Source: Sphingomonas sp. S2-65
GTDB lineage: Bacteria; Pseudomonadota; Alphaproteobacteria; Sphingomonadales; Sphingomonadaceae
DNA: 64,000 nucleotides
Assembly: GCF_021513175.1 (NCBI RefSeq)
Contig: NZ_CP090953.1
Span: forward strand, 1,297,001 to 1,361,000
Reading direction: 5' to 3'
The notes below the pieces were generated by a model. The model saw nothing but the letters and a program-made list of their open reading frames with translations. It had not been told where the DNA came from and searched no databases. This document shows positions 7,513 to 16,576 of this stretch, piece after piece. The translations under genes were made by a program, and so were the position numbers. Each line of letters starts with the position of its first letter. Positions within the stretch are counted from its first letter, which is position 1.

Positions 7513-9692
7513 GCGACGAACTCGACGAAATCCAGGCGATCTTCTTCGAAGAATGCACTGAAGGGCTCGTTACCGCCGAGCAGGGCCTTTCGGCCATGCA
7601 AGGCGGCGACGTGTCGGCAGAAACCATCGCCGGCGTGTTCCGCGCGGTGCACTCGATCAAGGGTGGCGCCGGCGCCTTCGGCCATGCCGACCTGACCGCC
7701 TTCGCCCACAAGTTCGAGAACGTCCTGGACGAGGTCCGTGGCGGCAAGATCGCCCCGACGCCCGCCGTCGTGAAGGTCATGCTCAGCTCCTTCGACGTCC
7801 TGTCGGACCATGTCGAGGCTGCCAAGGGTCTGGCCGGCCGTCCCAACGACGCCGCCGCGCTCGCGGCGCTGGAAAAGGTGCTGAACGAACGTGGCGCCGG
7901 CGATGCCGCTGCTGCGCCCGCTCCTACCCCCGCCCCGGCGCCACCGGCGGCCGAAGAGGATGATTTCGGCTTCACGCCCGTCGCCTTCTCGCTCGACGAT
8001 TTCGACGCGCCTGCCGGCGCTGCGGCCGACGGCGCGTGGACGATCCGGTTCAAGCCGTCCCAGGCCGCGCTGGCCAATGCCGGCGAGCCGCTGCTGATCA
8101 TCCGCGAGCTCGAAACGCTTGGCGCCACTGTCGAGGGCGTGGACGTCTCCACCGTGCCTCCCTTGCGCGAACTTGACCCCGAGAACGCGTATTTCACCTG
8201 GACGCTCAGCATGCCTGCCGACGTTCCGGAGAACGACATCCGCGACTGCTTCGATTTCGTCGCGCCGGATTCGCTGATCGAGATCGAGCGCGCACGCACG
8301 GAGCCCGCTGCCGACCCTTTTGACTTCGCGCCCGTCCCGGCTCCCGCTGCCGAGGCGGACGAGATGGGCTTTGTGCCCGTCTCCGCGCTGATCGAGGATT
8401 TCGACGCGAACATCGGCCAGGTCGTCCAGGCGATCGCCAATGCGGGCACCGCGCTGGCCACCGCGCCAGCGGCCGCCCCTGCCGAAACCGCTGCGGCGCC
8501 CAAGGCCGTCGAAGCCGCGCAGACGATTCGCGTCGACCTCGCCAAGCTCGACCTGCTGCTCAACCTGGTCGGCGAGCTCGTCATCCGCAACTCGATCCTG
8601 GCCGACCGGCTCTCGCCCGCCGACCGCCAGCGGGTCGAGCTGCCCGAACTCGCCCGGCTGACGCGCCAGATCCAGGACAATGTCATGTCGCTGCGCGCGC
8701 AGCCGATCAAGCAGGCCTTCAGCCGCGTGCCGCGCATGCTGCGCGACCTCTCGGTCGAGACCGGCAAGACGATCAACCTGGAGACTACCGGCGAGACCAC
8801 CGAAGTCGACAAGGGCGTGATCGAGAAGATCGGCGATCCCCTCACGCACATGATCCGCAACGCTGCGGATCACGGGCTGGAAAGCGCCGAGGAACGCATC
8901 GCCGCTGGCAAGGACCCGGCCGGCACGATCAAGCTGTCGGCCGAGCAGAAGGGCGCCCGCATCTTCGTTCGCGTCCAGGACAATGGCCGCGGCATCAACC
9001 GCGAGCGGGTCCGCGCCAAGGCCGTCGAGAAGGGCATCATCAGCGCCGACGCCCAGCTGTCGAACGAAGAGATCGACCAGCTGATCTGCGCGCCCGGCTT
9101 TTCGACCGCGGAGACCATTTCGAACATTTCAGGGCGCGGCGTCGGAATGGACGTGGTGCGCTCGAACGTCGAGGCGCTCGGCGGCCGTATCGAGATCACC
9201 TCGGTTCCCGGCGAAGGCACCACCTTCACCATGGTCCTGCCGCTCACGCTCGCGATCCTGGACGGCATGATCGTCCGCCTAGCCGGCCAGCGCTTCGTGC
9301 TGCCGCTCACGCATGTGCTCGAGACCGTTCAGCCGGAGACCGGCCAGGTCAAGCGCACTTCGCCCGACACCGAAGTGATCGACATGCGCGGCGAATATGT
9401 GCCGGTTAAGCGTGCCGTCGACATCTTCGGCCTCAACGACGACCGCGCCATCGAGGAATCGCTGGTGGTGATCGTCGAGAGCGAAGCCTCGGGCAAGGTC
9501 GGGCTGGTGGTCGATACGATCGATGACCGCCGCGAAGTGGTGATCAAGAGCCTCGACCAGAACCTGCACCCGATCCGCGGCCTGGGCGGCGCCACCATCC
9601 TGGGCGACGGCTCGATCGCGCTGATCCTCGATATCGAGGCGCTCGTCGCCGCCCCCGCCACTCGCTTCACGCCCAAAGGACTGGCCGCATGA
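7503..9692 (+). CDS. cheA: Chemotaxis histidine kinase CheA
   Basis: The order of domains over 729 residues is: HPt with phospho-accepting His50 (AVHSIKGGAGAF); an Ala/Pro-rich linker and P2-like region; dimerisation helices (about 345-405); a HATPase domain with N box HMIRNAADHGLE, G1 DNGRGI and G2 GRGVGMDVV; then a CheW-like SH3 domain at the C-terminus. Two short repeats (DDFGFTPVAFSLDDFDA and DEMGFVPVSALIEDFDA) flank the P2 part. CheA takes receptor signals through CheW and phosphorylates CheY and CheB. The ATG overlaps the end of cheY. Confidence 0.97.
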   Translation: MPVSDELDEIQAIFFEECTEGLVTAEQGLSAMQGGDVSAETIAGVFRAVHSIKGGAGAFGHADLTAFAHKFENVLDEVRGGKIAPTPAVVKVMLSSFDVLSDHVEAAKGLAGRPNDAAALAALEKVLNERGAGDAAAAPAPTPAPAPPAAEEDDFGFTPVAFSLDDFDAPAGAAADGAWTIRFKPSQAALANAGEPLLIIRELETLGATVEGVDVSTVPPLRELDPENAYFTWTLSMPADVPENDIRDCFDFVAPDSLIEIERARTEPAADPFDFAPVPAPAAEADEMGFVPVSALIEDFDANIGQVVQAIANAGTALATAPAAAPAETAAAPKAVEAAQTIRVDLAKLDLLLNLVGELVIRNSILADRLSPADRQRVELPELARLTRQIQDNVMSLRAQPIKQAFSRVPRMLRDLSVETGKTINLETTGETTEVDKGVIEKIGDPLTHMIRNAADHGLESAEERIAAGKDPAGTIKLSAEQKGARIFVRVQDNGRGINRERVRAKAVEKGIISADAQLSNEEIDQLICAPGFSTAETISNISGRGVGMDVVRSNVEALGGRIEITSVPGEGTTFTMVLPLTLAILDGMIVRLAGQRFVLPLTHVLETVQPETGQVKRTSPDTEVIDMRGEYVPVKRAVDIFGLNDDRAIEESLVVIVESEASGKVGLVVDTIDDRREVVIKSLDQNLHPIRGLGGATILGDGSIALILDIEALVAAPATRFTPKGLAA

Positions 9693-10180
9693 CCACCGAA
9701 ACCGCCAACACCGATTGCAAGATCGTCACCTTCATCCTGGGCAACCAGACCTTCGGGATCGACATGACGGCGCTGATCGAGATCCGGGAGTGGGAGAACC
9801 CCACCCCGCTGCCCAACGTGCCGAGCTTCATCAAGGGCGTCACCAATTTGCGCGGCAACGTGATCCCGGTCGTCGGCCTCGCCGAGCGGCTGGGCTGGGA
9901 GCCAAGCGCGATCCACGCCCGCTCGTGCATCCTGGTGGTCAACATCCTGGGCAAGCAGGCCGGCTTCCTGGTCGACGAAGTCAACGACATCGTCGCGATC
10001 AACCGCTCGGAGATCCAGCCGGCGCCGGAAGTCGAGACGATCGAGCCCAGCGTCATCGACGGCCTGGTCCGCATCACCACCCGCGCCAAGGACGGCACTC
10101 GGGACGAGAATGGCACCATGGTACTGCTGCTCGATCTCGACGCGCTCAGCCTCACCCGTCACCTGGATCTCGCAGCGTGA
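9689..10180 (+). CDS. cheW: Chemotaxis adaptor CheW
   Basis: A 163-residue CheW domain with the conserved core VPSFIKGVTNLRGNVIPVV and the closing LLLDLDAL. It links CheA to the chemoreceptor tips. It overlaps cheA by 4 bp (ATGA) and cheR by 4 bp (GTGA). Confidence 0.96.
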   Translation: MTTETANTDCKIVTFILGNQTFGIDMTALIEIREWENPTPLPNVPSFIKGVTNLRGNVIPVVGLAERLGWEPSAIHARSCILVVNILGKQAGFLVDEVNDIVAINRSEIQPAPEVETIEPSVIDGLVRITTRAKDGTRDENGTMVLLLDLDALSLTRHLDLAA

Positions 10181-11058
10181 GCCCCGCCGGCAGCGCCGGT
10201 CTGGCGCTCGCCGGCTCCTCCGGCAGCGCAGCGCATAACGCGGAGCTGACTCCGCGTGATTTCGCCGCCATCGCTGCGATCATGCACAGCGATGCGCGGA
10301 TCGAGCTGATCCCGGCCAAGACCACGCTGGTGCAGTCGCGCTTGGCGCGTCGCCTGCGCGAGCATGGCCTGGCCCGCTTCGCCGATTATGTCGCGATGGT
10401 GCAGTCCGACCCTGAGGAACGGCACGCAATGGTGGTGGCCCTGACCACCAACCACACCCACTTCTTTCGCGAACCGCATCATTTCGATCATTTCCGCGAG
10501 ACCGTCCTGCCGGCGCTCAAGCGCAAGCAGGGTCCGATCCGGATCTGGTCGGCAGGCTGCTCGTCGGGGGAGGAAGTCTACACCATCGCCATGTGCCTGC
10601 TGGGCAAGGACCGCACGTCGGCATCCTGGCTGCGCAACGCCGATGTGCGCCTGCTCGCGACCGACATCGCCCCGCATGTGGTGGAATCGGTCAAGCAGGG
10701 TTTTTACGCCGAAAACATCGCCGCGGGTGTGCCAGAACCTTATCGCAGCGCCTGGATGCGTCCCGCGCAGGGCGGCTTCGTCATGGCCGACGAGGCGCGC
10801 CAGTTGGTTACCGCGCGCGTGCTCAACCTGTTCCAGCCCTGGCCGCTCAAAGCCGCGTACGACGTGATCTTCTGCCGCAACGTCATGATCTATTTCGGCG
10901 ACCCCGCGAAGGAAGAGCTCGAAGAGCGCTTCGTCAACCAGCTTGCGCCCGGCGGCCACCTCTATATCGGCCATTCCGAACGCTTGATCGGCGCAGCCGC
11001 GGCCCAGATGAAGTCGTGTGGCCACACCATCTACTTGAAGCCGGAGGCGCGCGGATGA
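10177..11058 (+). CDS. cheR: Chemoreceptor methyltransferase CheR
   Basis: CheR transfers methyl groups from SAM to receptor glutamates. The protein (293 residues) has the N-terminal helical domain and the SAM-binding fold: IRIWSAGCSSGEEVYTIAM (motif I), LLATDIAP (motif II), FCRNVMIYF (motif IV) and GGHLYIGHSE. A GTG start at 10177 overlapping the cheW stop is used; reading frame continues upstream but inside cheW and without CheR similarity. The first 20 residues are Gly/Ser/Ala-rich and may be a later-start artefact. Both chemoreceptors in the window carry W-x-x-F tails that fit CheR tethering. Confidence 0.95.
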   Translation: MSPAGSAGLALAGSSGSAAHNAELTPRDFAAIAAIMHSDARIELIPAKTTLVQSRLARRLREHGLARFADYVAMVQSDPEERHAMVVALTTNHTHFFREPHHFDHFRETVLPALKRKQGPIRIWSAGCSSGEEVYTIAMCLLGKDRTSASWLRNADVRLLATDIAPHVVESVKQGFYAENIAAGVPEPYRSAWMRPAQGGFVMADEARQLVTARVLNLFQPWPLKAAYDVIFCRNVMIYFGDPAKEELEERFVNQLAPGGHLYIGHSERLIGAAAAQMKSCGHTIYLKPEARG

Positions 11059-12095
11059 GGCCTGTCCGTACGCTGATCGTCGACGACAGCGCCTCGATGC
11101 GCGCGACGCTGAAGCGCATGCTGTCCGCCGACCCGGAGATCGAAGTCGTCGGCGCGGCAAACGATCCTTTCGCGGCGCGCGACATGATCAAGACGCTGCA
11201 CCCCGACGTGCTGACGCTCGACGTCGAGATGCCGGGCATGGACGGCCTGTCGTTCCTGGAACGCATCATGCGCCTGCGGCCGATGCCGGTGGTGATGTGC
11301 TCGACGCTTACCGCGCGCGGCGCGGAAGTCACGATTGAGGCGCTGCGCCTGGGCGCCGTCGACTACGTCACCAAGCCGAGCGGCACGCCCGAGGACATCG
11401 AGCGCGACGCCGGCCTGTTGTGCGAGAAGGTCAAGAACGCCGCGCGCTCGGTGGTTCGCTCGACGCCCCAGCGCGTTGCCGACCAGCCTGCCCTGGCCGG
11501 TGGCGCGGCTGGCAAGCTGATCGCGATCGGCTCGTCGACCGGCGGCGTGGAAGCGCTGTTCTCGCTGCTTCCGGCGCTGCCCGCCGATTGCCCGCCGGTG
11601 CTGATCGTCCAGCACATGCCGGCCAGCTTCACGCGAAGCTTCGCCGACCGGTTGAACGGAGAATGTCGGGTCCACGTCACCGAAGCGTCTCATGGGGCGC
11701 AGGTGCAGCCGGGAACCGTCTATATTGCTCCAGGAGGGGAAACCCACATGGAACTGGCCGGGGGTGTCGCCGGACGCATCATGCTGCGGCGCGGCGACAC
11801 GGTGACGGGGCATCGCCCCTCGGTGGATGTGCTGTTCCGCTCCGCGGTGCCTCTGGGCTCCGCAGCGGTCGGGGTGATCCTGACCGGAATGGGCGGGGAC
11901 GGCGCCGAAGGGTTGTTGGCCATGCGCCGCGCGGGTGCGCGCACGCTGGGCCAGAGCCGCGACACCTGCGTCGTGTGGGGCATGCCCCGCGCGGCCAAGG
12001 AACTTGGCGCGGTGGAGAAGGAAGTTGGTCTGTCTGGCATGCCTGAGGCGATCCTCAAGGCGTGCCGCGAAACGAGTAGAGTTGGGAGCGCGTAA
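11055..12095 (+). CDS. cheB: Chemoreceptor methylesterase/deamidase CheB
   Basis: A receiver domain (Asp10-Asp11, Asp56 in LDVEMPGMDG, KPSG lysine) is joined by a linker (about 130-155) to the esterase. The catalytic triad is visible: Ser in IGSSTGG, His in VQHMPASF and Asp in GMGGDGAEG. It removes methyl groups added by CheR and is activated by CheA. It overlaps cheR by 4 bp (ATGA). Confidence 0.96.
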   Translation: MRPVRTLIVDDSASMRATLKRMLSADPEIEVVGAANDPFAARDMIKTLHPDVLTLDVEMPGMDGLSFLERIMRLRPMPVVMCSTLTARGAEVTIEALRLGAVDYVTKPSGTPEDIERDAGLLCEKVKNAARSVVRSTPQRVADQPALAGGAAGKLIAIGSSTGGVEALFSLLPALPADCPPVLIVQHMPASFTRSFADRLNGECRVHVTEASHGAQVQPGTVYIAPGGETHMELAGGVAGRIMLRRGDTVTGHRPSVDVLFRSAVPLGSAAVGVILTGMGGDGAEGLLAMRRAGARTLGQSRDTCVVWGMPRAAKELGAVEKEVGLSGMPEAILKACRETSRVGSA

Positions 12096-12485
12096 ATGCC
12101 TGCTGCTGCAGCAATCAAGGTGATGGTCGTGGACGACCAGACCAGTATGCGTGCGATGATCCGTCGCGCATTGCAGGACCTGGGCTTCAAGGACGTGCGC
12201 GACAAGGGCGGTGCCGTGGAGGCGCTGGAATCGATCAAGACCGATCGGGTGCACCTGGTCATCTCGGACTTCAACATGCCCGAGATGGACGGCCTCCAGT
12301 TCCTGGAAGCGGTGCGCAAGGACCCGGTGATCGGCAAGACCGTGTTCATCATGCTCACCGGCTCTGCCGACAAGGAGATCGTCCAGAAGGCCGCGGCGCT
12401 GGGCGTGAACAACTATGTGGTGAAGCCCTTCGCCCCCGCCGCCCTGAAGGAAAAGATCGAGCGCGTGTTCGGCGAGCTCACCTGA
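12096..12485 (+). CDS. cheY: CheY-like response regulator (second copy)
   Basis: A 129-residue receiver domain with Asp13-Asp14, acceptor Asp58 (VISDFNMPEMDG), Thr in MLTGS and Lys in VKPFAP. The canonical Thr makes it the closer of the two copies to the textbook CheY. It starts immediately after the cheB stop and overlaps cheD by 1 bp (TGATG). Confidence 0.92.
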   Translation: MPAAAAIKVMVVDDQTSMRAMIRRALQDLGFKDVRDKGGAVEALESIKTDRVHLVISDFNMPEMDGLQFLEAVRKDPVIGKTVFIMLTGSADKEIVQKAAALGVNNYVVKPFAPAALKEKIERVFGELT

Positions 12486-13009
12486 TGCGCCGCGTGTCGA
12501 TCGTCCAGGGTGAGAATGCGATCGTCGCGGAGCCCGAGGTCATGGTCTCCACCCTTTTGGGCAGCTGCGTGGCCGCATGCCTCTATGATCCGGTCGCCAA
12601 GGTAGGGGGGATGAACCACTTCCTGCTGGGCGAACCGGGCGCCGACCACCATGTCGGCGCGAACGAGATGTCGCGCTACGGCGTGCATGCGATGGAATTG
12701 CTGATCAACGGGATGATGGCCCGTGGCGCGCTGCGCAGCCGGCTGCGCGCGCACCTGTATGGCGGCGCGAACATCGTCTCGGGCCTCGGCCCGATCGGCT
12801 CGTCCAATGCCGCCTTCGCCCGCCGTTTCATGGCGGACGAAGGCATCGAGATCGCCCACAGCGACCTTGGCGGCACGTCGGCGCGCAAGATCGAGTTCCT
12901 GCCGCACGAAGGGCGCAGCCGCTGCACGAAGGTGGCCGACATGGTTCCCGAACGTCCCCCTGCCCCGCTTCCCCTCCCCGCCGATACCGGCGAACTGGAG
13001 CTGTTCTGA
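12485..13009 (+). CDS. cheD: Chemoreceptor glutamine deamidase CheD
   Basis: This 174-residue protein has the catalytic pieces of CheD: the nucleophile Cys in LLGSCVAACLYD, His in GGMNHFLLG, and the fold segment LYGGANIV. CheD deamidates receptor glutamines and in some bacteria interacts with CheC, but no CheC is encoded here. It overlaps its neighbours by a single base on each side. Confidence 0.93.
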   Translation: MRRVSIVQGENAIVAEPEVMVSTLLGSCVAACLYDPVAKVGGMNHFLLGEPGADHHVGANEMSRYGVHAMELLINGMMARGALRSRLRAHLYGGANIVSGLGPIGSSNAAFARRFMADEGIEIAHSDLGGTSARKIEFLPHEGRSRCTKVADMVPERPPAPLPLPADTGELELF

Positions 13010-13344
13010 TGTCCTGCGTAACCCTCTCCGAAAAGCCGGAATCGGCCGATGCACCCGCCGCTGCCGATCCCTATTCGGCCGCGCTGCATTCGGTGATGGC
13101 CGGCGAGTTGCGTGAGATGGGCGCCATGCTGGAACGCCTGGCCGAGGTGCTCATCTCCGACGAGCACGTCGCCGCGACCTATCTCGAGCAGCTCCAGTCG
13201 TTCGATTACCTGATCCAGCACGCCGACGAGTGCGCGAACCTGCTGGAGCGGATCGCCGCCGGCGAGGATTCGCGGACAGCGATCGGCCATGTCCGCCTGG
13301 CCGAGGTACAGGACCGCCTGCGCGCGGCCATGAAGGGGAAGTAA
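13009..13344 (+). CDS. Small helical protein with a CheZ-like D-x-x-x-Q motif
   Basis: A 111-residue protein with a short disordered N-terminus and two predicted long helices (about 24-50 and 53-85). The second carries LEQLQSFDYLIQH, in which Asp66 and Gln70 are spaced i/i+4 exactly like the catalytic D-x-x-x-Q of the CheY phosphatase CheZ. No CheC, CheX or CheZ was otherwise seen in the window, and the gene is locked between cheD and motB. A minimal CheZ-type phosphatase is a reasonable guess, based on motif and context only. No closer family is recognised. Confidence 0.55.
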   Translation: MSCVTLSEKPESADAPAAADPYSAALHSVMAGELREMGAMLERLAEVLISDEHVAATYLEQLQSFDYLIQHADECANLLERIAAGEDSRTAIGHVRLAEVQDRLRAAMKGK

Positions 13345-13347
13345 GCC

Positions 13348-14196
13348 ATGCCCGCTCCCGGCGCCAATCAACGCCCGATCATCATCATCAAGAAGGTCAA
13401 GAAGGTTGCCGGTGGCCACCACGGCGGCGCCTGGAAAGTCGCCTATGCCGACTTCGTGACTGCGATGATGGCCTTCTTCATGCTCCTCTGGCTGATCTCC
13501 AACCCGGACAAGGCGCGGCTGAAGGGCCTTGCCGAATATTTCTCGCCGAGCGTCGGCGAGGGTACGCCGTCCCCGCCGGTGATGGGCTCGGCGGAGGGAC
13601 AGGGCGGCGCGTCGCGCAACAACACTGCCGAGGCGACCAAGGCGAAGGGGGCCACCACCACCACCGCGTCGACCGCCGGATCGGCGCGCGGCGGCACTGC
13701 GAACGTGCCCGCTTCGCTGCGGGTGGTCGCGTCCGAGCTTCAGGTCGCGCTCGAAACGTCATCGCAGGACCAGGGCAAGAACACCCAGATCGAATCGTCT
13801 CCCGACGGGCTGCGCATCACGCTGATGGACACCGACAAACAGTCGATGTTCCGATCCAACACCGCCGAGCTCAATCCGTTCGCCCGCTCGCTGCTGGCCA
13901 AGGTCGCCGACAAGCTCGCGACTTCGGGCGCGCAGATCGGCATCGAGGGCCATACCGATGGCGCCGGTGGCCAGAGCGACGCCAATTGGCGCCTGTCGGG
14001 CGACCGCGCGCTTGCCGCCAGGACGGCATTGGTCGCGCTTGGCATCACGCCGGATCGCTTCGCCGAAGTGGTGGCGATGGGCGCGACCAAGCCGGTCTAT
14101 CCCGACCAGCCGAACCGCCCCGAGAACCGCCGCATCACCGTCGTCCTGAAGGCGGAGGCATCCTCGCTTCCGTCCGACAGCAGCTTCCAGTTCTGA
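13348..14196 (+). CDS. motB: Flagellar motor stator protein MotB
   Basis: MotB anchors the stator to peptidoglycan. The N-terminal tail is basic (IIIIKKVKKV). A single membrane helix begins AYADFVTAMMAFFMLLWLIS, with Asp35 as the proton-carrying residue. A Thr/Gly-rich linker follows, and an OmpA-type peptidoglycan-binding domain from about residue 145 (IEGHTDGAGGQSDANW... DRALAART). Length (282) is typical. It starts 3 bp after the previous gene. Confidence 0.95.
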   Translation: MPAPGANQRPIIIIKKVKKVAGGHHGGAWKVAYADFVTAMMAFFMLLWLISNPDKARLKGLAEYFSPSVGEGTPSPPVMGSAEGQGGASRNNTAEATKAKGATTTTASTAGSARGGTANVPASLRVVASELQVALETSSQDQGKNTQIESSPDGLRITLMDTDKQSMFRSNTAELNPFARSLLAKVADKLATSGAQIGIEGHTDGAGGQSDANWRLSGDRALAARTALVALGITPDRFAEVVAMGATKPVYPDQPNRPENRRITVVLKAEASSLPSDSSFQF

Positions 14197-14204
14197 GGCC
14201 GGCC

Positions 14205-14642
14205 ATGAAGAAGCTCTTATTCTACCTCGCCACGCTTCTCGCCGGCCTGGGTGCCGGCGGCGGCGCCGCCTATGCCACTGTCAGCATCATGGGGCCCGCC
14301 ACGCCCGGCCATGCCGGGGCTGACGACACCCCGCCCAGCTTCGTCGACGGCGGCACGGTGCTGGCCCCGCTGGTGTTCGCGGACGGACGCCTGTCGAACT
14401 ATGTGAAGTTCCAGATCCAGATCCAGGTGCCGCAGGACAAGACGGAATTCGTCACTTCGCGCTTGCCGCTGCTGCTCCACGCGATCAACATGCGGACCTT
14501 CCGCACGCCGATGGCGGCCGGGCCCGACGGCCAGCTGCCCGACGTCGAGGCGTTCCGGAAGGTGGTGATGGCGGCGGCGCCCGAGGCGTTCGGCGCCGGT
14601 GTCGTGAGTAAGGTGGCGATCACCGCGGCAACGCCCGCGTGA
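14205..14642 (+). CDS. FliL-like membrane-anchored protein
   Basis: A 145-residue protein with an N-terminal membrane anchor (about 3-25), a periplasmic linker, then a FliL-like domain (PLVFADGRLSNYVKFQIQIQVP... FVTSRLPLLLHAINM...). FliL surrounds the stator in other bacteria. A second, more canonical fliL lies at 41.6 kb before fliM. Its place directly after motB suggests a stator-associated role. The ATG at 14205 follows motB by 8 bp; the reading frame upstream is antisense-like and overlaps motB. Confidence 0.7.
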   Translation: MKKLLFYLATLLAGLGAGGGAAYATVSIMGPATPGHAGADDTPPSFVDGGTVLAPLVFADGRLSNYVKFQIQIQVPQDKTEFVTSRLPLLLHAINMRTFRTPMAAGPDGQLPDVEAFRKVVMAAAPEAFGAGVVSKVAITAATPA

Positions 14643-14671
14643 AAGCCCGGTTCGAGTAAGGAGTACCAGTC

Positions 14672-15307
14672 GTGAGAGCCGACATCCCCCCGCAGGACAT
14701 GGAAGCCGCCGCCGATCACGCGGCGCCGATGGAGCGGGCCGAGCGCATCGTCACGACCCTGCTGATCGGCAAGCTGCTCTCCGCCAATGGCCCCGAGCAT
14801 CTCTGCCGGATCCGCAATATCTCGACCACCGGCATGCTGATCGAAACCCATCGTCCGCTGGGCTTCGGCGCCTGGGTAGCGGTGGAGCTGCGCAGCGGCG
14901 AAAAGCTGCAGGGCACCGTCGCATGGTGCGGCACCGGCCGCGCCGGGGTCCAGTTCGTCACTCCGATCGAAGTCGACCGCATCCTCGCCGAGGCCAAGCA
15001 GAGCGCCACCGTGCGCGTGCGCAACCAGCCGCGCGCGCCGCGCTTCGACGTGCGCTGCCCGGCGAGCATCAGCAGCAACGGCCGCTATATCGACGTGGTG
15101 CTCGAGAATGTGTCCCAGAGCGGCGCCCGCATCGCCATGGCCCGCCCGCCCAAGCGCGACACCGAAGTCATCCTCTCGGTTCCCGGCCTGCCCAGCCGCC
15201 GCTGCACGACCCGCTGGAGCGACGATGCCGCGGCCGGCTTGCTGTTCCTGGAAGTCATTCCCTATCACGAGCTCGACGCCTGGCTCGATCACGTCGAAGT
15301 GAACTGA
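14672..15307 (+). CDS. Tandem PilZ-domain protein
   Basis: Two PilZ-like beta barrels occupy the 211 residues. The first has RIRNISTTGMLIET (N-x-S-x-x-G) but an unclear arginine motif. The second has RNQPR followed by VLENVSQSGARI, so both halves of the c-di-GMP-binding signature are present. PilZ proteins such as YcgR act as a c-di-GMP-responsive brake on the motor. As the last gene of the motA-che-motB operon it is a good candidate for that role. A GTG start is used, with AAGGAG 8 bp before it. Confidence 0.78.
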   Translation: MRADIPPQDMEAAADHAAPMERAERIVTTLLIGKLLSANGPEHLCRIRNISTTGMLIETHRPLGFGAWVAVELRSGEKLQGTVAWCGTGRAGVQFVTPIEVDRILAEAKQSATVRVRNQPRAPRFDVRCPASISSNGRYIDVVLENVSQSGARIAMARPPKRDTEVILSVPGLPSRRCTTRWSDDAAAGLLFLEVIPYHELDAWLDHVEVN

Positions 15308-15372
15308 CTCAATCCTCCCCGGAACGGGAAGGGGGACCAAAGGGGCGGGCCGCGCAAGCGGCTCGCCCTTTT

Positions 15373-15526
15373 TATGTTCTCTCCCTCCCCTGCAAGGGAG
15401 GGGTTGGGGGTGGGTGCGAGCGCAGCGAGCTCCGCCAGCGCGATAGAAGGAAAGGCCGAGGCATCGAGCCCCGGCCTTTCCTACACCCACCCCTTGCTCC
15501 CCTCCCTTTCAGGGAGGGGAGAAGCA
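15373..15526. repeat. Long GC-rich inverted-repeat element downstream of the che operon
   Basis: Two copies of a CCCTCCC...GGGAGGGG palindrome (15380-15399 and 15498-15520) flank a GGAAAGGCC/GGCCTTTCC stem, with GGGTGGGTG matched by CACCCACCC. The whole can fold as one nested structure. Similar CTCCC palindromes occur at 31990-32120, typical of non-coding repeats dispersed in sphingomonad genomes. Confidence 0.6.
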
Positions 15527-15676
15527 TCAAAACCGCAAGCGCTGGCCCTGTTCGGGGATCACGAAGCGCACGCCCAGGTCGTTGCCGGCGTGCAACTCGG
15601 AGAGGATCTGCCGCTGCGGCTGCGTATCGCCTAGCGCGTATTGGATGTGCGCGACGACGATCGGCATGCGCAGCAT
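15527..15676 (-). CDS. 49-codon open frame, probably a gene remnant
   Basis: Directly downstream of fliP on the same strand, this frame encodes MLRMPIVVAHIQYALGDTQP... and ends VIPEQGQRLRF. Codon use is like the surrounding genes and the sequence reads as genuine protein, but no family is recognised. The first codons overlap a dispersed repeat whose 23-bp core recurs exactly at 38551-38573, so the repeat may have replaced the 5' part of a longer gene. Low confidence that it is expressed. Confidence 0.35.
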   Translation of the reverse strand: MLRMPIVVAHIQYALGDTQPQRQILSELHAGNDLGVRFVIPEQGQRLRF

Positions 15677-15775
15677 GGTGGAGGGGTATCCACACGCGCA
15701 TACCCTTGAGGTGAGCCCCCTCCACCACGCCCTTCGGGCGCGGTCCCCCTCCCCGTGCCGGGGAGGATTGAAGAA
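15666..15775. repeat. Dispersed intergenic repeat, copy 1
   Basis: The segment begins with a 23-bp run identical to 38551-38573 (ATGCGCAGCATGGTGG followed by AGGGGTA) and ends with CCCCGTGCCGGGGAGG-type palindromes. A related GGTGGAGGGGGCG stretch lies near 17609-17621. No gene lies in 15677-15835. Confidence 0.6.
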
Positions 15776-15835
15776 AAGGAAAACCCCGCCGCATCGCGAC
15801 GGGGTTTCCGTATCTCCAGGCTCGTGCAGATCGCG

Positions 15836-16576
15836 CTAGGTCGCGAAGCTCTTGACCAGCGACCCTGCCACCAGCGCCCAGCCATCGACCAGCACGAAGA
15901 AGATGATCTTCATCGGCAGCGATATCGTCGGCGGCGGCAGCATCATCATGCCCATCGCCATCAGCACCGCCGACACCGCCAGGTCGATCACCAGGAACGG
16001 CAGCAGCAACAGGAAACCGATTTCGAACGCGCGGCGCAGCTCGGAGATCATGAATGCCGGTGCCAGCGTGGTCAGCGGCGTCGCGGCGCGGTTGGCGATC
16101 GGTTTGCCCGCCATGTCGGCGAACAGCTTCAGATCGGCGTCGCGCACCTGCCCCAGCATGAACTGGCGGAACGGCTCGGTGGTCCGCTCGAACGCTTGCG
16201 TCTCGGTGATCTGGTTCTTGGTATAAGGGTCCACGCCCTGGCTCCACGCCTTTTCGAAGGTGGGCGCCATGACGAAGAAGGACAGGAACAGCGCCAGGCT
16301 GATGATCACCGGGTTGGGGGGTACGCCCTGCGCGCCGATGCCGGTGCGCAGCAGCGACAGCGCCACGACCATGCGCGTGAAGCTGGTGACCGTCATCAGC
16401 AGGCCTGGAGCCAGGCTGAGCACGGTGAGCATCAGCACCAGCTGGATCGCCTTGGCCGACATCGCGCCGTCCGCGCCTGCGGCTCCGCCCAGATTGATGG
16501 TGGCGCCCTGCGCCTGCGCGTGTGCCACCACTGGCAGCATCACGAGCAGCGCGGCCGCCCCAAGCAGCTTACGCAT
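15836..16576 (-). CDS. fliP: Flagellar export gate protein FliP
   Basis: The 246-residue protein starts with a cleavable signal peptide (LLGAAALLVMLPVVAHAQAQ), as is usual for FliP. The conserved FliP core follows: LVLMLTVLSLAPGLLMTVTS, FTRMVVALSLLRTGIG, and the C-terminal membrane pair ending MKIIFFVLVDGW. FliP pentamer with FliQ and FliR forms the export gate. Here it is in a minus-strand operon with fliN and fliO, while fliQ and fliR are 2 kb away on the plus strand. It overlaps fliO by 8 bp. Confidence 0.96.
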   Translation of the reverse strand: MRKLLGAAALLVMLPVVAHAQAQGATINLGGAAGADGAMSAKAIQLVLMLTVLSLAPGLLMTVTSFTRMVVALSLLRTGIGAQGVPPNPVIISLALFLSFFVMAPTFEKAWSQGVDPYTKNQITETQAFERTTEPFRQFMLGQVRDADLKLFADMAGKPIANRAATPLTTLAPAFMISELRRAFEIGFLLLLPFLVIDLAVSAVLMAMGMMMLPPPTISLPMKIIFFVLVDGWALVAGSLVKSFAT

